Positions 8,153 through 16,357 are shown, counted from the stretch's first letter. The stretch: DNA of 64,000 bases from Rhodopirellula baltica (GCA_002901265.1 PPHI01000002.1:1-64000), one strand, 5' to 3'. Notes: generated by a model from the sequence alone, not told the origin. Numbers and translations are program-made.

Positions 8153-8608
8153 ATGCATCACGCACAACGAGCAACTTACGCCGTCGCAATCGCACCAGGC
8201 CCCGCACTCGACAACGCAACCGCCACCGCGGTACCGGTCGACACCATTGGTGCCCGGTATTGCGAAATCTCAGTTCAGCTTGGCGCAACTGACATCGCGA
8301 TGACCGCCTTGAAAGTCCAAGAATGCGACACCGTCGATGGAACCTATACCGACATTCCTGGTGCCGACTTCGACGGCGGAACCGACATCGACGGTGAGAC
8401 GCTGGAACTACCAAGTGCAACCGATGACAACCAAACGTGTGTATTCCAAATCAACTTGGATAACCGACTGCGTTTCCTGAAAGTCATTGCGACTGCTGGC
8501 AACGGATCGGTTGGCACTTTCATCATGGCAGTCGCCCGGTTGAGCGAACTGCGAAGCGTGCCCGAAACCTCAGAGGAGACAGCGGACGGCGGCGTTCGCA
8601 GGATTTAA
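8153..8608 (+). CDS. Putative virion structural protein (head-associated)
   Basis: 151 residues from the ATG at 8153 (MHHAQRATYAVA); the frame is also open from 8108. The protein is beta-rich, with little Lys and a domain typical of small surface proteins (CEISVQLGATDIAMTALKVQ, then FQINLDNRLRFLKVIATAGN). It starts the module that includes the capsid gene, so a capsid decoration, fibre or neck role is plausible. The assignment rests on position and composition rather than a clear motif. Confidence 0.55.
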   Translation: MHHAQRATYAVAIAPGPALDNATATAVPVDTIGARYCEISVQLGATDIAMTALKVQECDTVDGTYTDIPGADFDGGTDIDGETLELPSATDDNQTCVFQINLDNRLRFLKVIATAGNGSVGTFIMAVARLSELRSVPETSEETADGGVRRI

Positions 8609-8610
8609 TC

Positions 8611-8814
8611 ATGAGCAGAGAAAGACGAATTCGATTGTTGGCGGACTGCGTTGGATTTCATCGCGGGCATGAAATGACGGTTGCCACTGGCCTGGCTGAC
8701 CTGCTGGTTCAGCGAAAGCGATACGCCGAATACATCGACGAGGAAAAGCCAAAGTCGGTTGTGGCTGAACTGAAAGAAAAAGTCGCTAAGCGACGTGGAC
8801 GAAAGAAGTCCTAA
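8611..8814 (+). CDS. Small protein before the capsid gene
   Basis: 67 residues starting two bases after the previous stop. The C-terminal third is very basic (VAKRRGRKKS), and the middle (EMTVATGLADLLVQRKRYAE) resembles short phage head-region proteins. No family assignment is possible. Confidence 0.6.
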   Translation: MSRERRIRLLADCVGFHRGHEMTVATGLADLLVQRKRYAEYIDEEKPKSVVAELKEKVAKRRGRKKS

Positions 8815-8872
8815 TCCGCACCACAGCTAACCAAAAACGCAGTCAGCAACACACCTTTCACGGATAGAAAAA

Positions 8873-9916
8873 ATGTCGGTCACACGAGAGCAACTAAACC
8901 AATTCCGAGACACCTACGGCCCGAAGATTTCGCGAATCGTCAAGGACGCTGGAAAGCAGCGTGCTTTTCATGCCGTGATGAATGAAAAGCGGGGCCCCAA
9001 AGCCGAATCGGGGAGCTTTGAGTATTACCTCGACCAAGCAATCACCACCGCAGTGATTCACCAAACGTCAAAAGTCAGTGTTGTGCAGAGGTTCAGCCAT
9101 ACGCAGCCCATCAGCGCCTGTGAAGCATTCGTCCCAACCTTGAACGACCGAACTCCATTGGTCGTGCATACCGCTAGAGGCGAGTCTGCAATCTTAGACC
9201 TGGAAAACCCTGGCGCAGCGGAGTTGAGAGTTGGCTCAGCGCTTGCAGACACGAACCGGCGAACCGTTTGTTTCAAGGTTTCAGAGGAGCTAATTGAAGA
9301 CGCGGTTGACTTCATCGCAGTCTGCGCGTTTTCGGCTGGCGGAGCATTCGCTAAGGAACTTGACCGAATCGCTTTCGCAGGCGACCAAACCAAAGCGGAC
9401 GGATTCGTTCTTGGCATCCTGAACGCTTTGCGGACGTCAAGCATCAAGCAAGCGGCATCCGGCCACACAAGCGTGGCGACTCTCGACTCTGCTGACTTTT
9501 CGCAAACGATGGGAAAGCTACCCGAGTTCAAGACGCCTGAAAAACCGCGATGGTTTATGAGCCGATCTATTTACGCCGAGTCGGTTCTTCGGCTGGCCGG
9601 AGTGAACGCCCTCCTTGCCGCCCCGCCAGAAGACGCAGATGGACTATTGTTTGGACACAAGGTTCATTTCATTGCGGGAATGCCGGATGCCACGGCGGCG
9701 GCAGGAACGCCGATTGCGGTCTTCGGGCACCTCAATCTGGGCAGCATTTATGCTGAGTACCGAGACGTGTCGTACACGCCGATTCCAGACTTCGATGAAG
9801 ATCAGGTCGCGCTCAAATTCAAGAAGTTTGACGACTTCGTTTGCTGGGATCGTGGCACAAACGACCCTGCCGACCCTGCTGGTTCTCTCGTCGCGTTGCA
9901 GCTTGCGGAGGCTTAA
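8873..9916 (+). CDS. Phage major capsid protein (HK97-like fold)
   Basis: 347 residues. The core has features common to HK97-type shells: an N-terminal helical arm, a long strand-rich P-domain region, the AFAGDQTKADGFVLGILNA segment that matches the spine-helix/loop consensus with 'Gil' after it, and a compact A-domain-like C-terminus. It would assemble the particle shell. It precedes the protease gene, reversing the common portal-protease-capsid order, and no portal gene is nearby. Family assignment is from motif pattern; a structure comparison would settle it. Confidence 0.75.
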   Translation: MSVTREQLNQFRDTYGPKISRIVKDAGKQRAFHAVMNEKRGPKAESGSFEYYLDQAITTAVIHQTSKVSVVQRFSHTQPISACEAFVPTLNDRTPLVVHTARGESAILDLENPGAAELRVGSALADTNRRTVCFKVSEELIEDAVDFIAVCAFSAGGAFAKELDRIAFAGDQTKADGFVLGILNALRTSSIKQAASGHTSVATLDSADFSQTMGKLPEFKTPEKPRWFMSRSIYAESVLRLAGVNALLAAPPEDADGLLFGHKVHFIAGMPDATAAAGTPIAVFGHLNLGSIYAEYRDVSYTPIPDFDEDQVALKFKKFDDFVCWDRGTNDPADPAGSLVALQLAEA

Positions 9917-9919
9917 CCA

Positions 9920-10669
9920 ATGGGAAGTCATTACCGGCCTTTCAACCTCCGCTCTGTACCACAGACCGTCCGCGACGGCAAGCAGCCGAACGGACACCAG
10001 CAGCGATACCAGATCCGAAACAACGCCGACGATCTTTCAATCCAGGTCTACGACACGATCGGCGAAGACCCGTACACAGGCGAAGGCGTTTCCGAAAAGA
10101 CGATTGTGGACATGCTGGACCGCAACCGGCACAAGAACGTTAGCGTCCGAATCAATTCGTTTGGCGGCGACGTTTACGCGGGGCTGCTGATCTTCAACGC
10201 ACTGGCCGCACATCCGAGGGCTGTAACCACCACGATCGAGGGCATTGCGTTTTCCGCTGCGTCTTACATCGCGCTGGCCGGGGACCGAATGCGGATGTTT
10301 CAAAACAGCGACTTCGGCATTCACCGTGCAAGCACGATCACCTGGGGCAACCGTCACGATCACCTTTCCACACTCCAATGGTTGGACACAATTGATGAAC
10401 ACCTCATCGACATCTACGAACGCAAGACTGGCAAGAGCCGTGCTCAGATCACAAAGTGGCTTGAAGGCACCAGCGACGGAACTGTCTTTAGTGCAACCGA
10501 GGCTAAGCGGCATGGCTTCTGCGACGAGATCATTGACCCCAAGGGGCCTTCGAATCGCGGGGCTAGAACGGCGGCTTCTTCTTCATCGAATCGGTCGTCC
10601 AGTGGCAGCACAGACACGGCCAGAAAGCTGCGACTGCTAAAGCTCAAAGCGGCGATCCGCCGTCTCTAG
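9920..10669 (+). CDS. ClpP-type head maturation protease
   Basis: 249 residues. The ClpP-like triad is complete by eye: Ser112 in EGIAFSAAS, His135 in FGIHRAS and Asp186 in TSDGTVFSATEA. INSFGGDVYAGLLIFNAL is the oxyanion/handle region. Phage relatives cleave scaffold or capsid N-termini during head maturation. It begins three bases after the capsid stop. The last 45 residues are Ser/Arg-rich and basic, possibly a scaffold-like extension that is removed. Confidence 0.87.
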   Translation: MGSHYRPFNLRSVPQTVRDGKQPNGHQQRYQIRNNADDLSIQVYDTIGEDPYTGEGVSEKTIVDMLDRNRHKNVSVRINSFGGDVYAGLLIFNALAAHPRAVTTTIEGIAFSAASYIALAGDRMRMFQNSDFGIHRASTITWGNRHDHLSTLQWLDTIDEHLIDIYERKTGKSRAQITKWLEGTSDGTVFSATEAKRHGFCDEIIDPKGPSNRGARTAASSSSNRSSSGSTDTARKLRLLKLKAAIRRL

Positions 10670-11006
10670 CGAGTCACCCACACCAACCTTTCGCGGAACG
10701 GCGACCCGTAGTCGCTGGGCCTGATCGGGGCAGCGTCGTCACCGCAGTCGAACGGCGCTGTCCCTATCGCACACACCCCACCATGACCACCCAGGGGCAG
10801 CAGGGTACCGGGGGGGGCGTTTTTTTCTGGGGGTCGAATGGCCACGACCTATCGTTGGCCCTTTCCGTCCGTGCGTGCAGCAAAATGATTTTTTTGAGAG
10901 CAAGTGTTCACGTAGTTCTGACCCCCTTTTGACCCTGTTGAAACGAGCGGAATCGTAACGAAAAACGCCGGAAACCGCACAGAAAAACAAAAAACGGAAT
11001 GAAACG
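10670..11006. other. Noncoding gap with G8 and T7 tracts
   Basis: This is the only sizeable gap in the virion module. It contains a G8 tract (10812-10819), a T7 run straight after it, a second T7 run and a GGGGG tract. No credible gene is seen. In other phages such a gap next to head genes can hold a cos or pac site, but nothing here proves that. Confidence 0.4.
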
Positions 11007-13529
11007 ATGACAAACCTGAATGCCCTAACTCTCCGCATCAATGCGTCCACCGAGGGCGTGTCCAACGCCGTCCGTGTCGTGCGTGGCGACGTGAGCCGCA
11101 TCAATGGCATCTTGCGATCGACCGCGACAGCGAGCGACAAAGCCAAACAGGCCCAGGAGTCGCTTGGAAATGTTTGGCACACCGGGGCCATCACTGCGGA
11201 AGAGTACGAGCGAGGTTTGGCGGCAATCAACAAGCGATATGGAGAGCAGTCCGAAGCTTCTAAGCGGGTTGACCAGTCTTTTAACCGAATCAAAGGTCTG
11301 ATTGCTTCGACGACTCCGGTTATCGAGACGGCTAAAGGTCAGTTTCGTGACCTGCACACGGCGCTACGCAATGGCAAGATTACCCAAGAGGAATACACAC
11401 GGGCACTCGCCAAAGTCAAAGAAGAAACGAAGCGAGCGAAGGACGAAGCTTCGGGAGCAGCCGAGGCGGCACGTCGGCAAGAAGCTTTGCAACAGCGGGT
11501 GCAAGCGGTTCTCGATCGTGCAGCACCAGCGGCGCATAAGCTTTCCACGCAGATGCGCGAATTGAGCTCGGAGTACCAGGCGGGGCGGGTATCGGCAGCG
11601 AATTATCATCGCGCGAGTCAGATGCTTTCTGCCGAGATGCGGACCGCCGCGCAGGCGTCGAAACAGGCCCAGTTTGCGAACCGGCGGCAGTCCGAATCGT
11701 TGCGAGAGCTTGCCGTGAAGGCGGGCGTTGTGACGTTGGCCTATCGCGGCGTGAGCAGTGCTCTCGGGGTTTTCAAGCGAGCGGGATCAACTGCACTGGG
11801 CCTCGAACAGACAGCGATTCAATTCGAAGTCTTCACCGGTTCAGCCGAGAAGGCCAAACGAATCCTAAACGACTTGAAACGTCTCGACGCCGATTCACCC
11901 ATCTATGGCCTGCCGGAGTTGCAGCGTGCGGCCCAAGCGATGCTTGCCTATGGAGTTCGCGCCGATGGCGTAACGAAGCGAGTAGGACAGCTTTCGGCGA
12001 TCTCGGCTGGCAACGCAGATGCCATGCAAAGCTTGTCACTTGCGTATGCCCAGGTGACCGCCAAGGGCAAGCTTATGGGTGAGGAGGTCCGTCAATTCGT
12101 CAACGCCGGATTCAACCCACTTCAGCAAATCGCCAAAGACACTGGGCGTTCGATGGATGACTTGACGTCCGCGATGGCGAGAGGCGAAATCTCGTTAGCG
12201 ATGGTTGAAACAGCGATGGATAACGCGACGAGCGCGGGTGGGCGATTTTTCGGCATGAACGAAAGGCTGGCACAGTCAACTGGTGGCGCAATCGCAAGGT
12301 TGCAAAACGTCGTCGAAGTCACCGCGATGGACTTCCAGGCGAAGTTTCACCCAGCGGTACGGATGGCATCAACCTCGCTGGCCAACTCGATCGAACGAAC
12401 ACGGGACTGGGCTAACTCGCTGAGCCGAGGACAGCGGAACATGATGCTGTTCGTCGGATCGGTTGGCCCTTCCGTTGTCGTCGTCAGCAAGCTCGTCACC
12501 GTCGTGCAGCGGATCACAGCAGCGGTCAAAAACTGGACGAAGGCTCAACTGGCCCTCAATTCCGTGCTGGGCCCAGGCGGCTGGGTCAAGGCACTTGGCG
12601 GGCTCGCACTTGCGGCGGGATCGGTTATCGCCATCGACTACGCTTTGGAAGCGACGACTTCGACGGCGGAGGAGTTCGCAGTGGCGACCGCGAAAGCAGA
12701 GGCATCACTTAAAGGTGCAGCGACCGCAGCGACGGCAGCAGCAAGAGCCCAGAACGCTTACACGACGAGCCGCGGTGGCGGGAATGACATCGAACGAGGC
12801 AAGCTCAATCGGTGGTTGCTGGAACAAGAAACAGCGAAAGCGAGAGTTGCGCAGTCCACGCTCGACACAATGGAGCGGGCGAACGACCTTTTGCGAGAAG
12901 AACAGCGACTTCGAAAGCTTTCCGAGACTGACCGTGAGCGTGAAAAGCTGATTGCCCAGGGGGCAACAAAAACGCAGTTGCTCAACCTCGCCCATCAGCA
13001 AAAAGAGCGTCAGGTTCTGCGCGAAATCGAGGCGGCTGAAAAACGCCGAGTAGAGCTTGTAAACAAGCAGCTTGACTTGACCAAGCAGCGACGGGACTCG
13101 ATTCTCGGCGAACGCAAAAGCCTTGCCGACGAAGCGAAGCGGGTGGCCGAATCTGTTCGGAGCCCGATTCAGCGAATCACGGACGAGTTGACGCGGTTGG
13201 AGACCATGCGGCAGTCCGGTTTGCTCGATCAAAGGACTTTCAACGCGGCGGCGGGGAATGTTGCTAAGGATTTCCGCCAATCGCAAGAGATCAAAGTTGA
13301 GTTACCGCCGACGATTGGCAAAGGCAGTCGCGAAGAGTATCAGATGATCGCTAAGGCCCAGAACGCGGCGGCACAGAAGCAGGCGAACGAGCATACGCAA
13401 AGGATGGCCCTTGCCACCGCACACAAACAGGCGGCAGTCGAAGCAACAAAGGCGATCCACGAAAGCAACCGGCTGCTCAGTCGGTTGGAAGAAGCTATTG
13501 AGAGGCTGGACGTGGGGGGTTCGGTTTGA
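11007..13529 (+). CDS. Phage tail tape-measure protein
   Basis: 840 residues, largely alpha-helical. Residues 60-240 are coiled-coil rich. The conserved tape-measure region is clear: KGKLMGEEVRQFVNAGFNPL (about 350) preceded by LSLAYAQVTA. Two hydrophobic stretches follow (about 475-495 and 530-555), then long charged coiled coils. It sets tail length and forms part of the DNA channel in siphophages. A tape measure without other recognisable tail genes is odd. The next gene overlaps its stop. A tail of roughly 125 nm would fit this length if the rule of about 0.15 nm per residue holds. Confidence 0.88.
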   Translation: MTNLNALTLRINASTEGVSNAVRVVRGDVSRINGILRSTATASDKAKQAQESLGNVWHTGAITAEEYERGLAAINKRYGEQSEASKRVDQSFNRIKGLIASTTPVIETAKGQFRDLHTALRNGKITQEEYTRALAKVKEETKRAKDEASGAAEAARRQEALQQRVQAVLDRAAPAAHKLSTQMRELSSEYQAGRVSAANYHRASQMLSAEMRTAAQASKQAQFANRRQSESLRELAVKAGVVTLAYRGVSSALGVFKRAGSTALGLEQTAIQFEVFTGSAEKAKRILNDLKRLDADSPIYGLPELQRAAQAMLAYGVRADGVTKRVGQLSAISAGNADAMQSLSLAYAQVTAKGKLMGEEVRQFVNAGFNPLQQIAKDTGRSMDDLTSAMARGEISLAMVETAMDNATSAGGRFFGMNERLAQSTGGAIARLQNVVEVTAMDFQAKFHPAVRMASTSLANSIERTRDWANSLSRGQRNMMLFVGSVGPSVVVVSKLVTVVQRITAAVKNWTKAQLALNSVLGPGGWVKALGGLALAAGSVIAIDYALEATTSTAEEFAVATAKAEASLKGAATAATAAARAQNAYTTSRGGGNDIERGKLNRWLLEQETAKARVAQSTLDTMERANDLLREEQRLRKLSETDREREKLIAQGATKTQLLNLAHQQKERQVLREIEAAEKRRVELVNKQLDLTKQRRDSILGERKSLADEAKRVAESVRSPIQRITDELTRLETMRQSGLLDQRTFNAAAGNVAKDFRQSQEIKVELPPTIGKGSREEYQMIAKAQNAAAQKQANEHTQRMALATAHKQAAVEATKAIHESNRLLSRLEEAIERLDVGGSV

Positions 13530-13900
13530 GCGGACTATCCATCGCTGCACCGCAACCGGAAACGTTTTGCTCATCGCGTTACAACATGATCCTTGAAGCG
13601 AACTATCTGGTTCGCGTGGCCCAGTGGAGCATCGAGGATGCTTGCGACCTGATTGGGATTCCAAGCGAATCGTTCTACGTCTCCACCGAGACGCGACTGC
13701 CGTACACGCCGACGCCTGACGAGATCGAAGAAGCGATCGCAGCGATACAACGCGGTGAAGCCGACATCGACGGCAGAGCCGTGAAACGCCGACGAGAGGA
13801 TGCGGCGTTCCGAGAATGGAATGAGTCGATCGACGAGTACGACCTGGGCGGTGATATCGAAGAAGATCACTACACGATGCCGAGTTGGTTTCGCGGGTGA
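13526..13900 (+). CDS. Uncharacterised protein after the tape measure
   Basis: 124 residues beginning with TTG that overlaps the tape-measure stop; an internal ATG (13586) is possible. The sequence is acidic (IDEYDLGGDIEEDHY) with one helix-rich N-terminal segment (VRVAQWSIEDACDLIGIPSE). Position suggests a tail assembly chaperone or tail-tip component, but no motif confirms this. A long hairpin begins 11 bases after its stop. Confidence 0.6.
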   Translation: MSGLSIAAPQPETFCSSRYNMILEANYLVRVAQWSIEDACDLIGIPSESFYVSTETRLPYTPTPDEIEEAIAAIQRGEADIDGRAVKRRREDAAFREWNESIDEYDLGGDIEEDHYTMPSWFRG

Positions 13901-13911
13901 TCCGAAGGTGA

Positions 13912-13936
13912 AAACCCTAAAGCTGCTTTAGGGTTT
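13912..13936. terminator. 11-bp-stem hairpin after the tail gene
   Basis: Perfect stem AAACCCTAAAG / CTTTAGGGTTT with a 3-base loop, ending in three Ts. It could terminate the structural operon; it is also the first of the hairpins that fill the next kilobase. Confidence 0.6.
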
Positions 13937-13945
13937 CGTGACGCG

Positions 13946-14083
13946 ATGAAGAAGCCAGGCAGGCGGTCAGACCTCGGTGACAATGTAACCGAGGTTCCAC
14001 AAGCAAAGGGCAACAGCAAAGCCTACACGTTGTCCCGTCGAAGTGCATCGCGGTGCAGGAGGCTAGGGCGAATCCTGCGATGA
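13946..14083 (+). CDS. Tiny protein with GNSKAYTL motif (micro-ORF 1)
   Basis: 45 residues (GRRSDLG, then KGNSKAYTLSR). The motif resembles the N-terminus of a common small phage-associated family of about 70-90 residues (GGDRRSD, GNSKAYTLSRLKR). Here the usual continuation is lost, so this may be a truncated copy. The stop overlaps the next start (ATGA, 14080-14083). An 8-bp-stem hairpin (13971-13978 with 13988-13995) sits inside the frame in the variable linker. A second, 5-bp-stem hairpin straddles the stop/start junction, with the start codon in its loop. Confidence 0.5.
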   Translation: MKKPGRRSDLGDNVTEVPQAKGNSKAYTLSRRSASRCRRLGRILR

Positions 14084-14259
14084 AGCAGGGGCGACCATCA
14101 AAGGAGTCTATCGAGAAAGGTAGCGACACTACCTTTTCCGGCGAGCGTGGTTCCGACTATCTGCTCCGCCGTCTTGCCCGTGATGGGTTCGATGAGTTGC
14201 TCGACGCTTTTCGTCGGTCAAGTGAAGGTAAAAAACCCTTCACCCGCCGAGGGTTTTAG
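14080..14259 (+). CDS. Tiny protein with RGSDYLLRRLARDG motif (micro-ORF 2)
   Basis: 59 residues, with GRPSKE near the N-terminus and RGSDYLLRRLARDG in the middle, both like another phage-associated small family. It is coupled to micro-ORF 1 by ATGA. A perfect 8-bp hairpin (14116-14123 with 14129-14136) lies inside the variable linker. Another (14232-14239 with 14250-14257) spans the last codons and the stop, perhaps doubling as a terminator. Function unknown. Confidence 0.55.
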   Translation: MKQGRPSKESIEKGSDTTFSGERGSDYLLRRLARDGFDELLDAFRRSSEGKKPFTRRGF

Positions 14260-14291
14260 CTCGACGTCACGGTTCACCCACGGAGGCGACC

Positions 14292-14313
14292 CAAACTAGA
14301 AAACTCTAGTTTG
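14292..14313. repeat. Intergenic hairpin, 8-bp stem
   Basis: CAAACTAG / CTAGTTTG with a 6-base loop, perfect. It lies between micro-ORFs 2 and 3 and has no T tract, so an ordinary terminator is unlikely. Confidence 0.6.
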
Positions 14314-14428
14314 CATCTGGCGAGCGAAGCCCAGTACCGACTTGCGAAAAGACGACGGCCTGACCATCGGGTTTAACAACTCCCACCACGTCTATGGGAA
14401 TCCCCGTCGACCACAAAGGCATCTAATT

Positions 14429-14725
14429 ATGGGAATCACCATAAATAGAATCGCCGGTCGTGCTCGTGATCTTTACGAAGAGCAGGCCAAGGAGCGGATG
14501 ATGTCGGGGGTTAACCAACACACAGACAGCCCTCCGGTAAATTTACCGGAGGGCTCAAAAGGCGATGCCCGTGACCAAGCCGGCAGAGCATTCGGCGTCT
14601 CCGGCAAGTCGGTCGACTTCGACCCTGACCACCCCGGCGGATCGAGCTTGACGTTTTCGAACCGATCAGGCACATTGTTGTCTCTGTCAGGCCGTTGCGA
14701 TTGCTTCAAAACAATCACGACTTGA
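14429..14725 (+). CDS. Micro-ORF 3, ParB-like accessory fragment
   Basis: 98 residues from the ATG at 14429. RARDLYEEQAKERM and GDARDQAGRAFGVSGKSVD match a segment seen in phage ParB-like or HTH proteins, where the second helix pair follows a 'LPE' linker. The last 35 residues look unrelated, so the original gene may be shortened or frameshifted after GKSVDF. The start codon sits within a 6-bp-stem hairpin (14427-14444) and a 26-bp perfect palindrome lies in the linker. It continues the pattern of hairpins within the two tiny genes before it. Confidence 0.5.
   Translation: MGITINRIAGRARDLYEEQAKERMMSGVNQHTDSPPVNLPEGSKGDARDQAGRAFGVSGKSVDFDPDHPGGSSLTFSNRSGTLLSLSGRCDCFKTITT
14529..14554. repeat. 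26-bp perfect palindrome inside micro-ORF 3
   Basis: Each half is GCCCTCCGGTAAA read outward-in, with no spacer. It encodes Pro-Val-Asn-Leu-Pro-Glu-Gly in the linker of micro-ORF 3. A zero-spacer palindrome of this length is hard to explain by codon choice alone. Confidence 0.8.
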
Positions 14726-14788
14726 TCGACCGGTTGTTCACCCCGGCGATGACGAAGCCTAAGTCTAACCTCTTGACGATCAGGAAAT

Positions 14789-14933
14789 GATTCAGTCCAG
14801 CGATGCGTGGACGGTGCGCAGAGCACTGACCCGCAATTGTGCGGATAGCAAAGCCCCATCCGGTCGGGAGTTAGACCCCGGCTTTTGAAGCGTGTCGCTG
14901 GACTGAATCGTGCGCACTCCGAACCTGAGTGCA
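14789..14933. ncRNA. Predicted multi-branch RNA or DNA structure before the HTH gene
   Basis: A perfect 15-bp inverted repeat (14789-14803 and 14895-14909) encloses 91 bases that can form further hairpins: CCGCA/TGCGG (14831-14844) and AAAGCC/GGCTTT (14850-14855 with 14880-14885) around an inner GGTC/GACC stem. A separate GCACTC/GAGTGC hairpin (14915-14933) follows, just before the GTG start at 14948. The outer stem plus nested arms resembles a structured leader. No known riboswitch or ribozyme core was recognised. Confidence 0.5.
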
Positions 14934-14947
14934 GGGAGCAAATCCCA

Positions 14948-15727
14948 GTGTCCCAAGTTACAACCACGCAACTTCACAAGTTGCCCGCCCCGTTCGTTTC
15001 CATCGCGACGGCGGCCCAGCAATGCGGCGTTCATCGTCGCGTAGTCAATCGCCTCCTCGATCGCGGCCAGATCACCGCCCATGCGGTTGAAGGATGGCCG
15101 CACCGGGCGATCCACCGCGATGACCTGCCGACGATCACACGATTGACGGCAGCCCAGGCCCACCGCGACGTGGTGCGAAGTGAAACGCCCACCGCGACAC
15201 CATCGGCACGGTTAAAGGGGCTCCAACGCTTTGAACAAGCTGCGGAGTCGTGCGGAGTCGGCACCGGCACTTTGATGAACTTCATTCGTCGCGGTCAAAT
15301 CAAGCCCGTGATGATCGCCAAGGCGTCTCACATCCGTGTGCGTGACTTCGATCGGATTCGGGAGCTCGCATTCGACCTGCCTGCCCCTGGTGATCCGACG
15401 CCGGAAGAAATCGCCGAACGTTGTCGTCTGGTGCGTCAACGTGGATGCAGTGCCGATGCAGACGTCGAATCTGACGTCCTTGCGATTCTCGCCAAGCGAT
15501 CGCTGTCTATCACCGAGATCAAGACACGGTTGAGCCGCAAACAGGCGGACACCCGTAGCACGCTCGAGCGATTGGTGTCATCCGGTGCAGTCATCAAAAG
15601 CGATGGCCCGCTCACCCGGTACTGCCGTGCCGGTTCCGATTCGATGCTGGAGTCCGCCGACCAGATTCTTTGCCGGTTCAGGCAGCGAGCTTGCACGAAG
15701 TCGAGAAGACGCTGCGTTGCGGCGTAG
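14948..15727 (+). CDS. Tandem helix-turn-helix regulator
   Basis: 259 residues from the GTG at 14948, which has AGGGAG about nine bases upstream; the frame is open to an ATG at 14885, but that would bury the predicted leader hairpins. Two similar HTH units are visible: VSIATAAQQCGVHRRVVNRL near the N-terminus and GLQRFEQAAESCGVGTGTLM in the middle, each followed by a wing-like strand. A third winged-helix-like region (SLSITEIKTRLSRKQADTRS) lies near the C-terminus. It is probably a DNA-binding regulator of the element. Palindromes containing CAATTGTG lie before it and before the next genes and are candidate operators. Confidence 0.7.
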   Translation: MSQVTTTQLHKLPAPFVSIATAAQQCGVHRRVVNRLLDRGQITAHAVEGWPHRAIHRDDLPTITRLTAAQAHRDVVRSETPTATPSARLKGLQRFEQAAESCGVGTGTLMNFIRRGQIKPVMIAKASHIRVRDFDRIRELAFDLPAPGDPTPEEIAERCRLVRQRGCSADADVESDVLAILAKRSLSITEIKTRLSRKQADTRSTLERLVSSGAVIKSDGPLTRYCRAGSDSMLESADQILCRFRQRACTKSRRRCVAA

Positions 15728-15735
15728 TGCAAGGA

Positions 15736-15801
15736 GTCAGAATCCTGACACCTTAAATGTGTCCCATGGGGCACAAAACCAACTGCGCACAATTGTGCGC
15801 A
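15736..15801. promoter_or_regulatory. Three consecutive palindromes in the 15.7-15.8 kb gap
   Basis: GTCAG/CTGAC hairpin (15736-15749), a 16-bp near-perfect palindrome centred on CCCATGGG (15759-15774), and the 18-bp perfect palindrome TGCGCACAATTGTGCGCA (15784-15801). They fill the gap before the gene at 15842. The last shares its CACAATTGTG core with 16368-16385, suggesting a common DNA-binding protein. Confidence 0.6.
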
Positions 15802-15841
15802 AATCACCCAACAACAACCAATTCAAACAACTGATATTCCA

Positions 15842-16357
15842 ATGACCACGATCACCGCACCAAAAGCAAAGAACAGAAGATCAATTCAATTCACCCGCGA
15901 CCAACGCGATGAACGGACCCGCATTTACGTCGCCACGTCGATCAACACCATGCACGTCTACCGGCACAGCGGCGCACCACACTTGGGGCTGCTGGTCGGG
16001 CGATCGGTTTTCCCGATCCTCGTCGGCTGGATTCATCACCGCATGGTTGCACCGACCGGCGGGGCTGGAACGTCACTCAACGCCCAACTCGAATCGCTTT
16101 ACTCTCGCGACATCATCGACGAGGTGACTCACCTTGCCCTGCGTCGCGCTGCAGCGGCCCTTGGCGAATTCGGTAGCGGGCGTGACTTGGCTGACGTCAT
16201 GGCGGCGTGCGACCTCTTGAACGCCCTCACGAAGACCGAAGCGTTCAGGGAGGCGGAAGCGAGAAGACTTGCCCAGGCCCAGGAGGCGGCATCGAGAAGA
16301 CCGAAGCTCCTTCGCTGGGCAACTGCGGCGTGTGCGTTGTTCGCATTCGCCCGGTAG
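15842..16357 (+). CDS. Uncharacterised element protein
   Basis: 171 residues. A basic N-terminus precedes a mixed domain (GLLVGRSVFPILVGWIHHRM) and a long Ala/Arg/Glu-rich helix; the end is weakly hydrophobic (LLRWATAACALFAFAR). No family is recognised. It is flanked on both sides by related CACAATTGTG palindromes, so it is probably regulated by the same factor as its neighbours. Confidence 0.55.
   Translation: MTTITAPKAKNRRSIQFTRDQRDERTRIYVATSINTMHVYRHSGAPHLGLLVGRSVFPILVGWIHHRMVAPTGGAGTSLNAQLESLYSRDIIDEVTHLALRRAAAALGEFGSGRDLADVMAACDLLNALTKTEAFREAEARRLAQAQEAASRRPKLLRWATAACALFAFAR

Noticed and set aside
10781-10929. Short frame of about 50 residues in the capsid-to-tape-measure gap
   Set aside because: Low complexity arising from G and T tracts, no ribosome site, and no resemblance to a terminase small subunit.
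13946-14554. CRISPR array, because of regularly recurring hairpins
   Set aside because: The hairpins differ in sequence and are not direct repeats with spacers, and no Cas gene is near.
14789-14909. Hammerhead or HDV-like ribozyme
   Set aside because: No CTGANGA...GAAA core and no nested double pseudoknot pattern were found; the structure is left as unclassified.
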